A stretch of 64,000 nucleotides of DNA from Chryseobacterium indicum. Its GTDB lineage: Bacteria; Bacteroidota; Bacteroidia; Flavobacteriales; Weeksellaceae. Positions 46,301-54,463 of this stretch are shown here, one piece after another (position 1 is the stretch's first letter; each line of letters begins with the position of its first letter). The translations under genes were made by a program, and so were the position numbers. Where the stretch lies: assembly GCF_021504595.1 (NCBI RefSeq), contig NZ_JACSGT010000001.1, positions 2,976,001 to 3,040,000 on the forward strand. Direction: 5' to 3'. The notes beneath the pieces were generated by a model that was not told the origin of the DNA, made no database searches, and worked only from the letters and a program-made list of their open reading frames with translations.

Positions 46301-49262
46301 GGCATCAGATCGCATCTCAGCTTATCTTACTGAAGTAAAAGGCATCAAACAAGGCGATCTTGTAGGAGTAATGTTGGACAGAAATATTGATCTTGTTCCT
46401 ACTATTTTGGGAGTTTTAAAAACAGGAGCGGCATTTGTTCCGATAGATATAAAAACTCCGGCAGAAAGAGTGAACAGCATTGCTGCCGAGTCAGAGTTTA
46501 AGTTACTGATAACAATGAGCAAATATATAGACTCAGTAACAGTTCATACACTTAAGCTTGATGAAGAAGCAAATCTTATTAAAGAATATAAAGCAATTCC
46601 TTACAAACCAGATTCTATAGATCATCAATCGGTAGCATACATCATCTTTACGTCCGGATCTACCGGAAAACCGAAAGGGGTTATGATAGAGCATCATTCT
46701 TTGGTTAATTACATCAAATTTGCAGAATCGCAATATGTAAATGGACTTAAATCTACTTTCCCTCTGTTTACATCTATTTCTTTTGATTTAACTATCACTT
46801 CTATTTTTACACCTCTTGTGACGGGTAATACCATTGTGATGTTTCCTGAAGACGAAAATGAATCGCTTGTAGAAAAGGTATTTCAAAATAATGAAATTGA
46901 TGTAATTAAGCTTACTCCTTCTCACTTAAAAATTGTAAAGGAAATTAGTTTTGATGATTCAAATAATTCAAGAAGAATTATTGTAGGAGGAGAAGATCTG
47001 GAAACAAGGCTTGCACAGGAAATCTTTAAGAAATTTGAAGGAAATGTTGAAATCTATAATGAATATGGTCCTACAGAAGCAACAGTGGGATGTATGATTT
47101 ATAAATTCAGACCGGAAGAAGACTTCCACAGTGTTCCGATAGGAGTTCCTGTTGATAATACCCAGATATATCTGCTGGATAGTTCCCTAAAACCTGTTCC
47201 TGTAGGTGTAAAAGGCGAATTATATGTTGCAGGAGCCGGAATAGCAAGGGGATATTTAAATAATGAAGAGCTTACGCAGGAGAAATTTCTTGAAAATCCT
47301 TTTGTAAAAGGGAAGAAGATGTATAAAACAGGAGATCTTGCAGTACGTTTAGCGGATGGTAATATTCTTTTTAAAGGAAGAATAGATGATCAGATCAAGA
47401 TCAGAGGTTACAGAATAGAGCTTGGAGAAATTGAAAGTAAAATGTTCGGTTATCAGGATATTAAAGAAGCTGTGGTATTAGCAAAGGAAACCGACAATGA
47501 CAAATCTTTGGTAGCATACTATGTATCGGATGTTGCAGCAGATGCTGAAGATCTTAAAAACTATCTTCTGACAGTTTTACCGGATTATATGGTTCCTGTG
47601 AATTATATCAGATTAGATAAACTACCACTTACCAAAAACGGAAAGCTTGATAAAAAGGCATTACCTGATGTTGAGGTAGAATCTGCGTATAAAGCTCCAT
47701 CCAATGAACTGGAACATATGCTTGTTGATATTTTTGCCAATATTCTGAAGCTGGAAAAAGATACGATAAGTACTACGAAAAGCTTCTTTGAATTGGGAGG
47801 AAATTCTATTAAAGTGATCTTGCTTATCAGTAATATTAAAAAAGTTAAGGATATAAAACTTACTCTAAAGAATGTTTTTGATCATCCTTCGGTTGAAGAG
47901 CTTGCTAAAATTATAGAACAAGCAAAACAGGAGAGTATTACAGGTATTCCAAAAGCTGAAAAAAGAGATTTTTATCCGTCTTCGTCGGCTCAGGAAAGAA
48001 TGTATTATCAGCAATCTTTAGATCCCGATAATCTGGCATGGAATATTTCAACAGCATTACAGATTAATAATGAAGCAGATATACCGAAACTTTCAGATGC
48101 TTTACAGAAACTTATCGACAGACATGAAGCTTTAAGAACAAGTTTTAGTCTCTCAGAAGAGGGCGTTGTACAAAAAATAAATAACAATGTATCCTTAAAA
48201 CTTGGTGTTATTAAAGAAAATGACTTTATCAGCCAGGCAGATGCATTCATTGGCTTTGTACGTCCGTTCAGTCTTTCCGAAGAAAGTCTTTTAAGATGGG
48301 CATTATTCATTACTAAAGAAGGAGAAAATATACTTTTTATAGATGTACATCATATTGTTTGTGACGGAATTTCTTTAGATATTCTCATTAAAGATTTTAA
48401 AGCTTTATACGAAGATCAGGAGCTGAAACCTTTGGATTTACGATATATTGATTTTGCTGTGTGGCAGAGAAATCTTAATGGGCAAATGGAGAAACATAAA
48501 GATTACTGGAAGAAAAAATTATCCGGACAATTACCAAGACTGGAGCTTCCAACATTACAAGACAGAGAAAATATTGATGTCTTTACAGTTTCCACAAGTG
48601 TATTGGAAATAAAAGGTGAGCTTTATGAAAATATCAAAACCTTTACAAGTAATACTAAAGTTTCCAACTTCATGTTCTTACTGTCTGTTTACTATTTACT
48701 TCTGTCAAAAACTTCTCAAAATCCGGATGTTATCATAGGGACAGATGCCATCGGAAGAACGCACCCTGAACTCAATAATCTGGTTGGAACTTTTGTAAAT
48801 ATTCTGCCTTTGAGAATTCATGTTGATTCTGATACTTCATATCTGGATTTTCTGTCTAAGGTAAAAGAGTGTGTCTTAGGCGCGTTTGATCATCAGGATT
48901 TTCAGTTCGATCAGATGGTAGCTTTAATTGATGAGACTCAGAAAACTTTAAGAAATCCTATCGTAGATGTACACTTTGCAGTTTCGGATACGGTAGATGG
49001 AGAAGAAGAACTTAATGCTTTACATCTTACTCCTATCCTCATTCAGAAAGAAGTTAGAACCTCACCATATGAATTTAAAATTGAGGCTAACGAAAATAAC
49101 TCTCAGATGAATATTGTTTTCATTTATAGTGATGATCTATATGACGAAAATATAATCAATGTACTGAAGAATTATTTTTACAATATTCTAAATTCTGTCC
49201 TTCAGGATGTTTCTGTAAAAATAGAAAATATCGAACTGGACTCTTGTAGTATTCTCAGCTAA
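40377..49262 (+). CDS. Hybrid PKS-NRPS: KS-AT-KR-ACP-C-A(Asn)-T-C
   Basis: The protein has 2961 residues. The KS has Cys177 (TACSTS), His313 and His351. The AT (523-830) has Ser619, but in GHSTGK instead of the usual GHSxGE, and HAYHS instead of HAFHS; it is probably malonyl-specific. The KR (1131-1330) has GGLGNLG and Tyr1291 and looks active. ACP Ser is 1432. The C domain (1492-1915) has HHIISDA from 1617, the usual Gly replaced by Ala1623. The A domain (1931-2430) reads D-L-T-K-I-G-E-V-G, Asn-like. T carries Ser2477. A terminal C domain (2532-2961; HHIVCDG from 2658) has no A domain in this protein and must pair with the A domain that opens the gene after asparagine synthetase. It starts 15 bp after the previous gene. 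Confidence 0.92.
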   Translation: MHNYSGIEVAIIGMAGQFPGANNINEFWDNLKNGVESIKFFEDEELLAEGEDKNAIKNPNYVKANAFLSNKEYFDGAFFGYTPAEVKLMDPQIRLFHENCWKALEDAGYINTGNQKIGLFAGASSNVNWLNYSMFTNLDNEVDHFSAFRLRDATFMCSRVSYLMNLQGPSIYVNTACSTSLVAVQRACMSLLLRECKIALAGGITIKNYSKKGYFYEEGMIDSRDGHCRAFDSEADGTVGGEGVGIVVLKRLADAIEDGDHIYAVIRGSGVNNDGSQKIAYSAPSVDGQSQAILKALSMAKVPAESISYIEAHGTATKLGDPIEIEGLNNSFGLSEKKYCAIGSVKTNIGHLDIASGVAGLIKTAMSLENRQIPASLNFKSHNPKINFAESPFYVNTELTDWKNDQYPLRAGVSSFGIGGTNAHVILEEAPSPKVSSHSREHQLLVFSAKTKTSLERSLKEFKTYFQTNPKAKLADVAHTLQFGRVPMNYRVSVAAKDFEDAVAMLDAVKVRDRGISENQKPTIAFMFPGYGSQYAGMCKDLYASEAAFKKSVDECIAIVKNKFNKDLSPLLLAGEGSEWAGKINEIEFSQPILFVIEYALAQTLIQWGITPDIVGGHSTGKYVAACISDIFSLEDALMLIVKRAELMQKVSKGSMLSVSIAEQELLPLLKDFNDISLAAVNSTELCVVSGKDEAVEKLSHFLEQKGYMCKPLAASHAYHSYMMDEILEEFENVIKKIKISPQQIPFLSNLSGGFATDAEIAQPQYWVRHIRETVRFSDNVEEILKNKKAVILEVGPGKVLTSLVNSNKFKNDGHTVINLVRHPNEEINDQKNLISALGKIWEQGVDIDWKNLYNPDEVRLKVSLPTYSFDKVSYPVNVDAFKMILNHSVHTIGDSSSWYYASSWKKVSLLKKEYIHDEHTLIFSDNSGVGELLFQKLTTEGEKVTMVKKSDKYSQDRTELYHIDPENEDHYQQLFNDLAAEGKKATRIIYAWPVAKTESQHQDIADKEFFHLVNVAKSIKNNVHSENKKLVLITNDLHSITGYESLEIKKSAQLGLLKVISQECIGFSTSHIDISLHHMLNESDIQYLTDEIKYIQTGKTVSLRNSNRWEQIFDRQKIEETTEQKAFREGGVYMITGGLGNLGYNLSEYLIKKYKAKIILLGRSILPQRDQWNSEKNNLAVNRMLTLESLGDVFYYNCNIADENSLKETVQKAEEKFGTINGVIHAAGIVSESSVNMFDLLSKEGYKEHFDAKIKGIVNLDIAFKDKPLDFCFIVSSLSSVLGGLGFGGYASANTFIDYFVSEKRNIKDPRNWICVNFEALDFADIPEDPNNLNIPEIFEVVEQSLMMSELSPIVISKRDLQLRIDEWVTKKGSNTQESDASDHNALYESLAVAGGDISNAIELTMKNLWEDFFGKSVESEDDFFEIGGDSLKALTIIRKILAVFSIEISIKEFFDNSTLEKASKLILNKKEQGIAEIKSMPIPKAEVKEYYPLSSVQKRSYFIHEFSKTSLAYNLPRIVRLKGKIDINHITDIFRQLFDRHESLRTYFVQENGVPVQKIQDSVSFGISIYKAEENNVSHIINEFIAPFKLDSCPLMRVGIIELGSEEHMLMVDNHHIISDAISQGILIYDFMRLYNNEILPELKIQYKDYVEWQLSEERMQKIIEQKYFWNDQFSDEFSYLELPTDFARPLVSSYTGEAVNIELTSQETKGLKKLAEEEKVTNYMLLLSVFNIFISKISNQEDIIVGSPVAGRQHSDLDDVIGDFVNVLPIRNFPKGSLKFREFLSEVKTNAIACFDNQEYPFEELVDDLNVKRSTNRNPLFDVFFEYQTISEDTELKIPGLELTNFNNFEEKALTVSKFDMMFSAVESSDGSELYLRLEYSYDLFKRETIERFIGYYKKIVNAVVNNPEILIADIILHEQEDQELIYNENKTSTSESTETIVELFENQFIRTPEQIAIQDNSQVLSFEDLKKASDRISAYLTEVKGIKQGDLVGVMLDRNIDLVPTILGVLKTGAAFVPIDIKTPAERVNSIAAESEFKLLITMSKYIDSVTVHTLKLDEEANLIKEYKAIPYKPDSIDHQSVAYIIFTSGSTGKPKGVMIEHHSLVNYIKFAESQYVNGLKSTFPLFTSISFDLTITSIFTPLVTGNTIVMFPEDENESLVEKVFQNNEIDVIKLTPSHLKIVKEISFDDSNNSRRIIVGGEDLETRLAQEIFKKFEGNVEIYNEYGPTEATVGCMIYKFRPEEDFHSVPIGVPVDNTQIYLLDSSLKPVPVGVKGELYVAGAGIARGYLNNEELTQEKFLENPFVKGKKMYKTGDLAVRLADGNILFKGRIDDQIKIRGYRIELGEIESKMFGYQDIKEAVVLAKETDNDKSLVAYYVSDVAADAEDLKNYLLTVLPDYMVPVNYIRLDKLPLTKNGKLDKKALPDVEVESAYKAPSNELEHMLVDIFANILKLEKDTISTTKSFFELGGNSIKVILLISNIKKVKDIKLTLKNVFDHPSVEELAKIIEQAKQESITGIPKAEKRDFYPSSSAQERMYYQQSLDPDNLAWNISTALQINNEADIPKLSDALQKLIDRHEALRTSFSLSEEGVVQKINNNVSLKLGVIKENDFISQADAFIGFVRPFSLSEESLLRWALFITKEGENILFIDVHHIVCDGISLDILIKDFKALYEDQELKPLDLRYIDFAVWQRNLNGQMEKHKDYWKKKLSGQLPRLELPTLQDRENIDVFTVSTSVLEIKGELYENIKTFTSNTKVSNFMFLLSVYYLLLSKTSQNPDVIIGTDAIGRTHPELNNLVGTFVNILPLRIHVDSDTSYLDFLSKVKECVLGAFDHQDFQFDQMVALIDETQKTLRNPIVDVHFAVSDTVDGEEELNALHLTPILIQKEVRTSPYEFKIEANENNSQMNIVFIYSDDLYDENIINVLKNYFYNILNSVLQDVSVKIENIELDSCSILS

Positions 49263-49325
49263 ATCTTAGAGTAATCTACCTACTAAACAAAAAAAATAAA
49301 CTTTAACCTTTAAAAAAATAAAAGG

Positions 49326-51224
49326 ATGTGCGGAATATGTGGCTTTATCAGATTTGATAGACGTGCAAGCGAAGACGACAAAAGAATTGTCAAAAATATG
49401 AATGAAAAACTTCTTCATAGAGGTCCTGATGCTCAGGATGTGGCAGTTTTTGAAAATATAGCTCTGGGATTTACAAGATTGAGTATTATAGGACTTGAAA
49501 ATGGGATGCAGCCTATTTATAACGAGGACGAGTCTGTTTTAATTATTTGTAACGGCGAGATATTCAACTATATAGAGCTTCGAGAGGAGCTTAAAAACAA
49601 CGGGCATACTTTCAGAACTGCATCAGACGTGGAAGTTATTGTTCACTTATACGAACAATACGGAATGGAGTTCCTGAATATGCTTAATGGGCAATTTGCA
49701 TTCGCTTTATATGATAAAAGAAAGAGAAAATTGTTTTGTGCAAGAGATCAGATGGGGATCATACCTTTCCATTATACTTTTGTCGACAATACCTTCATTT
49801 TCGGATCCGAAGTTAAGGCAATACTTGAGCATCCTGCTGTAAAAAGAGATGTCGATCTTACGGCATTGGATCAGATCTTTACATTTCCGGGATTATACAG
49901 CCCGAGAACAATGTTCAAAGGAATAAACAGTCTTGAAAACGGTCATTACCTTACCATTGATGATGATGGGAAAATTACCAACACTGAATATTGGGATTTG
50001 ATTTATCCGGAAGGTGAAGACGATGAAGACATCATCTCCGAAGAACATTATATTGATGAGCTTGAAAGACTGTTTGAAAGAGCAATTAATTTAAGGCTAA
50101 GAGCAGATGTACCTTCCGGGCTTTATCTTAGCGGAGGATTGGATTCTTCAATGATTACCATGAAAGTTAATCAATTGGCTCCCGATGCAAGAAAAGAATC
50201 CTTTTCAATAGATTTTATTGATTCTCAGTATTCGGAATCTATCTATCAGAAAATTATTGCTAAAGAAGGAAATGCAAAGCTTAATCAGAGAACGTTTTTT
50301 TACGACGATATTGTTCAGAGATTACAGCATTCGGTTTATCATAGTGAATGCCCTATCAAAGAAACTTATAACACAGCTTCATTATCGCTTTCAGAATCTG
50401 TTAGAAATAAGAATATAAAAGTAATTCTTTCCGGAGAAGGAGCAGACGAGTTTTTCGCGGGATATGTGGGTTATCGTTTTGATAAAATGAAGGCAATGAA
50501 TAACCATAAGAACGAAAGCTATTCTGCTGAAGATGAATTAAAGCAAAAATTATGGGGAGATAGATCATTCTTTTACGAAAAAGACTACACCCAGTTCAAC
50601 ACTCTGAAAAGAAGCCTTTATTCCTCAGAAATTAATGCGTCTTTTGAAGAGTTTAACTGTCTTAATCATCCTGTTATTAATAAAGAAAGAATTGAAAACA
50701 GAGATGTTCTGAGAAAAAGGGCTTATATAGATTATAAGTTAAGATTGGTAGATCATTTGGTTTCCGATCACGGAGACAGAATGGCAATGGCAAATTCTGT
50801 AGAAGTAAGATATCCTTTCCTGGATAAAGACTTAATAGAATTTTCGACAAGAGTACCGTCTGGTCTTAAGCTTAAAGATTTTACAGAAAAATATATCCTG
50901 AAAAAAATGGCAGCCAGATTTGTTCCTAAAGAGGTCTTCAATAGAGAGAAGTTTCATTTTATAGCTCCGGGAAGCCCTTATCTGCTTCAGAAAAATATAG
51001 AATATATCAACGATATTTTATCTTATGATCAGATCAAAAAGCAAGGATATTTTAATCCGGATGAAGTAGAAAGACTTAAAAAACTTTATAAACAGGATGG
51101 CTTTACGATTAATGCACCTTTTGAGAGTGATCTGTTAATTATTGTCATCACATTCGGAATCCTTCTGGATACATTCTTTAGTAATAAAACGAGCGAAAGC
51201 CACATGATAAAGGCATTTGGCTAA
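49326..51224 (+). CDS. asnB: Glutamine-hydrolysing asparagine synthetase (AsnB-type)
   Basis: This 632-residue enzyme makes Asn from Asp, ATP and glutamine. It begins MCGICGF, so Cys2 is the nucleophile of the glutaminase domain, with RGPD and the GNGEIFNYIEL-type motif following (here CNGEIFNYIEL). The synthetase domain has the PP-loop LSGGLDSS near residue 268 and SGEGADEFFAGY. Length and motifs match functional AsnB, with no truncation. It lies inside the operon between two NRPS genes, 63 bp after the first and 38 bp before the next. With four Asn-coding A domains in the cluster, a role in supplying precursor Asn is likely. Some AsnB homologues in clusters instead amidate or cyclise the product, which cannot be excluded. 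Confidence 0.93.
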   Translation: MCGICGFIRFDRRASEDDKRIVKNMNEKLLHRGPDAQDVAVFENIALGFTRLSIIGLENGMQPIYNEDESVLIICNGEIFNYIELREELKNNGHTFRTASDVEVIVHLYEQYGMEFLNMLNGQFAFALYDKRKRKLFCARDQMGIIPFHYTFVDNTFIFGSEVKAILEHPAVKRDVDLTALDQIFTFPGLYSPRTMFKGINSLENGHYLTIDDDGKITNTEYWDLIYPEGEDDEDIISEEHYIDELERLFERAINLRLRADVPSGLYLSGGLDSSMITMKVNQLAPDARKESFSIDFIDSQYSESIYQKIIAKEGNAKLNQRTFFYDDIVQRLQHSVYHSECPIKETYNTASLSLSESVRNKNIKVILSGEGADEFFAGYVGYRFDKMKAMNNHKNESYSAEDELKQKLWGDRSFFYEKDYTQFNTLKRSLYSSEINASFEEFNCLNHPVINKERIENRDVLRKRAYIDYKLRLVDHLVSDHGDRMAMANSVEVRYPFLDKDLIEFSTRVPSGLKLKDFTEKYILKKMAARFVPKEVFNREKFHFIAPGSPYLLQKNIEYINDILSYDQIKKQGYFNPDEVERLKKLYKQDGFTINAPFESDLLIIVITFGILLDTFFSNKTSESHMIKAFG

Positions 51225-51262
51225 ACTGTAAAAAACAACTTAACCAACCAAATTTTAACACT

Positions 51263-54200
51263 ATGATTTTTCAAAACGCATTACTGAAAAGCTTACATAC
51301 ACATCAGAAAAATACAGCTATTGATAATAACGGAATATCTGTATCGTATTCAGAATTATTAAAAAAGTCAAATAAAATCACCAGCTTTTTGTTAAAACAA
51401 AATCTTGCCCCCGAAACTATTATAGGACTTAGTTTTGACAGTAAAGAAGCACTAATATATTCTATGATAGGTTCTTTAAATGCTAGATGTACAATAGTTC
51501 CTATCGATATTTCAATGCCGGAGAAAAGACTTCAGATGATGGCCGAAGAAATGAATCTTCAATATCTTATTACTTCTGAAAAGAACTCTTCCTTAGGAAA
51601 AACCATTGGGATCGATCCTTTTCTTATTGAAGATATATTCAATAATGATAATGGAGAAGATGTTCAGAATATTGAGTACCCTGCTTTTGATAAGGAAGAT
51701 AGTATTTATATATATTTCACTTCCGGATCAACAGGTAAGCCTAAAGGAATTATAGGAAAAAACAACAGCCTTTTGCAATTTTTAAATTGGGAAATACAGG
51801 AATTCAATATTGATGGCAATACTAAAGTAAGCCAATTAATTTACCCTTATTTTGATGCCTTTTTAAGAGATGTATTTGTTCCGTTATTATCAGGAGGTAC
51901 CATTTGTATTCCTCCTGCAGATGAAGATTTTTTCACGCCTGAAAAACTTACGAAATGGATAAAAGCTTCCGGTGTTAATCTTATCCATTGTGTACCAAGC
52001 TTATTCAGAATTATAAATAATGATCAATTGACGAGCGAAAGCTATCCCGAACTGAAAAATGTTTTACTGTCCGGAGAGAAAATAAATCCGGCTGAGCTTA
52101 AAAAATGGTATAGTCTGTTTGGAGAGAGAATTCAGTTAACAAACCTTTATGGAGCAACTGAAACTACAATGATCAGATTTTTTTACCACATAAAGCCGGA
52201 AGATGCTAATCTTTCTAAAATATCAATAGGAAAGCCGATTGCAGATACCGAATTCTTTATCGCAGATAAAAATCTTAAAAAATGCAGCCCTTTTGTTATT
52301 GGCGATCTTTATATCATTTCCGATTATATGACGAAAGGATACCTGAATGAGCCTGAGTTGAACAGTGAAAAATTCATTCTTATTGATGCAGAAAACGGTG
52401 AGAAAAAGCGCGGCTTTAAAACAGGAGATAAAGCCAGAGTAATGCCGAACGGAGAGATTGATCTGATGGGAAGAGAAGACAATCAGATTAAAATAAACGG
52501 AATAAGAATTGAAACTGACGGAATTGAAAATACATTAATATCTTCTGGAGTTCTTAAGAATGCCGTTGTTTTTAAACATCCTGAAGGAGAATTTCTGATC
52601 TCTTTTGTCATTCCTTCCGAAAAGACTCAAGGTATAGAAGAAATGTTGAAAAAACATCTGGAAGCTAATTTACCGTCTTATATGATTCCTTCAGATATTA
52701 TACAGGTAGATGACTTCCCATTGCTGGATAACGGAAAGATAAACTTTAAAGAACTTCTTCAGTCTGTTACGAAAAATGATATTATAGTTCCGGCTAATGA
52801 AACAGAAGAGGGACTTTTAAAAATTTGGAAAGAAATATTAGGAGAAGAAAAAGAAATCTCAACCACGAGCAATTTTCATAATATAGGAGGAAATTCTTTA
52901 GCTATTATGCGTCTTATTGGTAAGATTTATAAAGAGTATAATGTACGCTTTACTCTAAGCGAATTATTCAGTAACCTTACAATTATTCAGCAGGCACAAC
53001 ATATTAAAGCTTCAGGAAAAGATAATACTCTGGTTATTCAGAAAGCAGAGCCGAAAGACAGCTATAAGCTTTCGGCAGCGCAGGAAAGGATTTATTATAA
53101 TTATGAGCTTAACAAGCAAAGCACAGCCTTTAACCTTCCTATGATCTGGAAAATAGAGGGTGATTTCAACGAAGAAAAACTTAATGAATCTATTAATAAT
53201 TTAATTGAAAGACATGAAAGTTTAAGAACGGAATTCAGATTTGTAGAAGGAGAAATTCGTCAGATGATTAAAGATAAAGTTGATTTTAGTGTTGAAATCA
53301 TTCATGCTGATGAAAATATTGATAAAGCAATAACAGCTTTTATCAGACCATTTGTTCTTGATGCTGCACCTCTTTTCAGATGCGGAATTGTTTACAGTAA
53401 TAATGAAACATATATTATTGTTGATCTTTATCATATTATTTGTGACGGGATGTCTCAGAATAATTTATTTTCAGACTTAATGAAGCTGTACAATAATGAG
53501 CAGTTGCCGTTATTACCTTTGCAGTACAAAGATTATTCTGAGTGGGAACATGCATTCAGACATACAAATGACTACATTTCACACAGGGAGTTCTGGTTAA
53601 AAATGTTTGAAGGAAATATTCCGGATTCTAAATTCCCGGTTTCAGATGAAAATATTGATCATTCCATAGATTCAGGAGGAACAGCAACTTTTAAAATAGA
53701 TATCAGAACAATTAAAAAGGTTACGGAAAGTTTAAAAACAGAAGAAATTACAACCTTTTCATCTTTATTCTCTATGTTTTTCTTATACCTATCTCAATTT
53801 ACAGGTCAGGAAGATATTGTAATAGGAATCAACAGCTCGGGAAGGCTGCAGGATGAGCTGGAAGATGTTGTAGGAATGTTCACCAAAACGCTTCCGGTAA
53901 GATATCATCTGAACGAAAATATGACATTCAGCGATTTTGCAAAAGAAGTTCATAAAGTTCTTGTTCAGGCTCACAGCTCACAGATTTATGATCTTGCGGA
54001 TATTGTAAAGGAGATTAATAATAACAGAAATATTGCTGTGAAACAGTTATTTGACGTAATGTTTGTTTTCCAAAACTTTGAAGCTAAAAAAGTGGATCTG
54101 CAAGACATTCAGTTATCTGCTTATGAGTTTGAAAATAAAACGTACAAATACCCTATTACCTTATTTGCAAGCGAAGGAGATGATGCCATGTATTTCAGAA

Positions 54201-54373
54201 TGGAATATTCGGCTCTGCATTTTACGGCAGCCGATATAGAGATTATTATCAGCCAGTTCCGTGATCTTATTATTAAGATATCAGATAATATGGATAAGAA
54301 TCTGATAGATTATTTTGATAATGAGCTGATTGTCTCATCATTGGATACAGATGAAATCAATTTCAATTTTTAA
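51263..54373 (+). CDS. NRPS: A-T-C
   Basis: The protein has 1036 residues and starts within the first A-domain strand, completing the C domain that ends the PKS-NRPS gene before asparagine synthetase. The A domain (1-500) has FTSGSTGKPKG and a specificity pattern D-A-R-H-L-S-L-M-I that I cannot assign. Its A5 motif is YGATETT instead of YGPTETT. T carries Ser545 (IGGNSLA). The C domain (601-1036) has YHIICDG at 723-729: the first His of HHxxxDG is Tyr, while the second, catalytic His724 is kept, so it may still be active. The gene again ends in a C domain whose acceptor A domain is in the next gene. Confidence 0.9.
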   Translation: MIFQNALLKSLHTHQKNTAIDNNGISVSYSELLKKSNKITSFLLKQNLAPETIIGLSFDSKEALIYSMIGSLNARCTIVPIDISMPEKRLQMMAEEMNLQYLITSEKNSSLGKTIGIDPFLIEDIFNNDNGEDVQNIEYPAFDKEDSIYIYFTSGSTGKPKGIIGKNNSLLQFLNWEIQEFNIDGNTKVSQLIYPYFDAFLRDVFVPLLSGGTICIPPADEDFFTPEKLTKWIKASGVNLIHCVPSLFRIINNDQLTSESYPELKNVLLSGEKINPAELKKWYSLFGERIQLTNLYGATETTMIRFFYHIKPEDANLSKISIGKPIADTEFFIADKNLKKCSPFVIGDLYIISDYMTKGYLNEPELNSEKFILIDAENGEKKRGFKTGDKARVMPNGEIDLMGREDNQIKINGIRIETDGIENTLISSGVLKNAVVFKHPEGEFLISFVIPSEKTQGIEEMLKKHLEANLPSYMIPSDIIQVDDFPLLDNGKINFKELLQSVTKNDIIVPANETEEGLLKIWKEILGEEKEISTTSNFHNIGGNSLAIMRLIGKIYKEYNVRFTLSELFSNLTIIQQAQHIKASGKDNTLVIQKAEPKDSYKLSAAQERIYYNYELNKQSTAFNLPMIWKIEGDFNEEKLNESINNLIERHESLRTEFRFVEGEIRQMIKDKVDFSVEIIHADENIDKAITAFIRPFVLDAAPLFRCGIVYSNNETYIIVDLYHIICDGMSQNNLFSDLMKLYNNEQLPLLPLQYKDYSEWEHAFRHTNDYISHREFWLKMFEGNIPDSKFPVSDENIDHSIDSGGTATFKIDIRTIKKVTESLKTEEITTFSSLFSMFFLYLSQFTGQEDIVIGINSSGRLQDELEDVVGMFTKTLPVRYHLNENMTFSDFAKEVHKVLVQAHSSQIYDLADIVKEINNNRNIAVKQLFDVMFVFQNFEAKKVDLQDIQLSAYEFENKTYKYPITLFASEGDDAMYFRMEYSALHFTAADIEIIISQFRDLIIKISDNMDKNLIDYFDNELIVSSLDTDEINFNF

Positions 54374-54463
54374 TGACTTTTATTAAGAGTAATCTTTAGT
54401 GTAAGATACAATCTGTAAAAGTTAAGGGCAATTATATTAAATATTTAAAAAGAAAACCTACCT

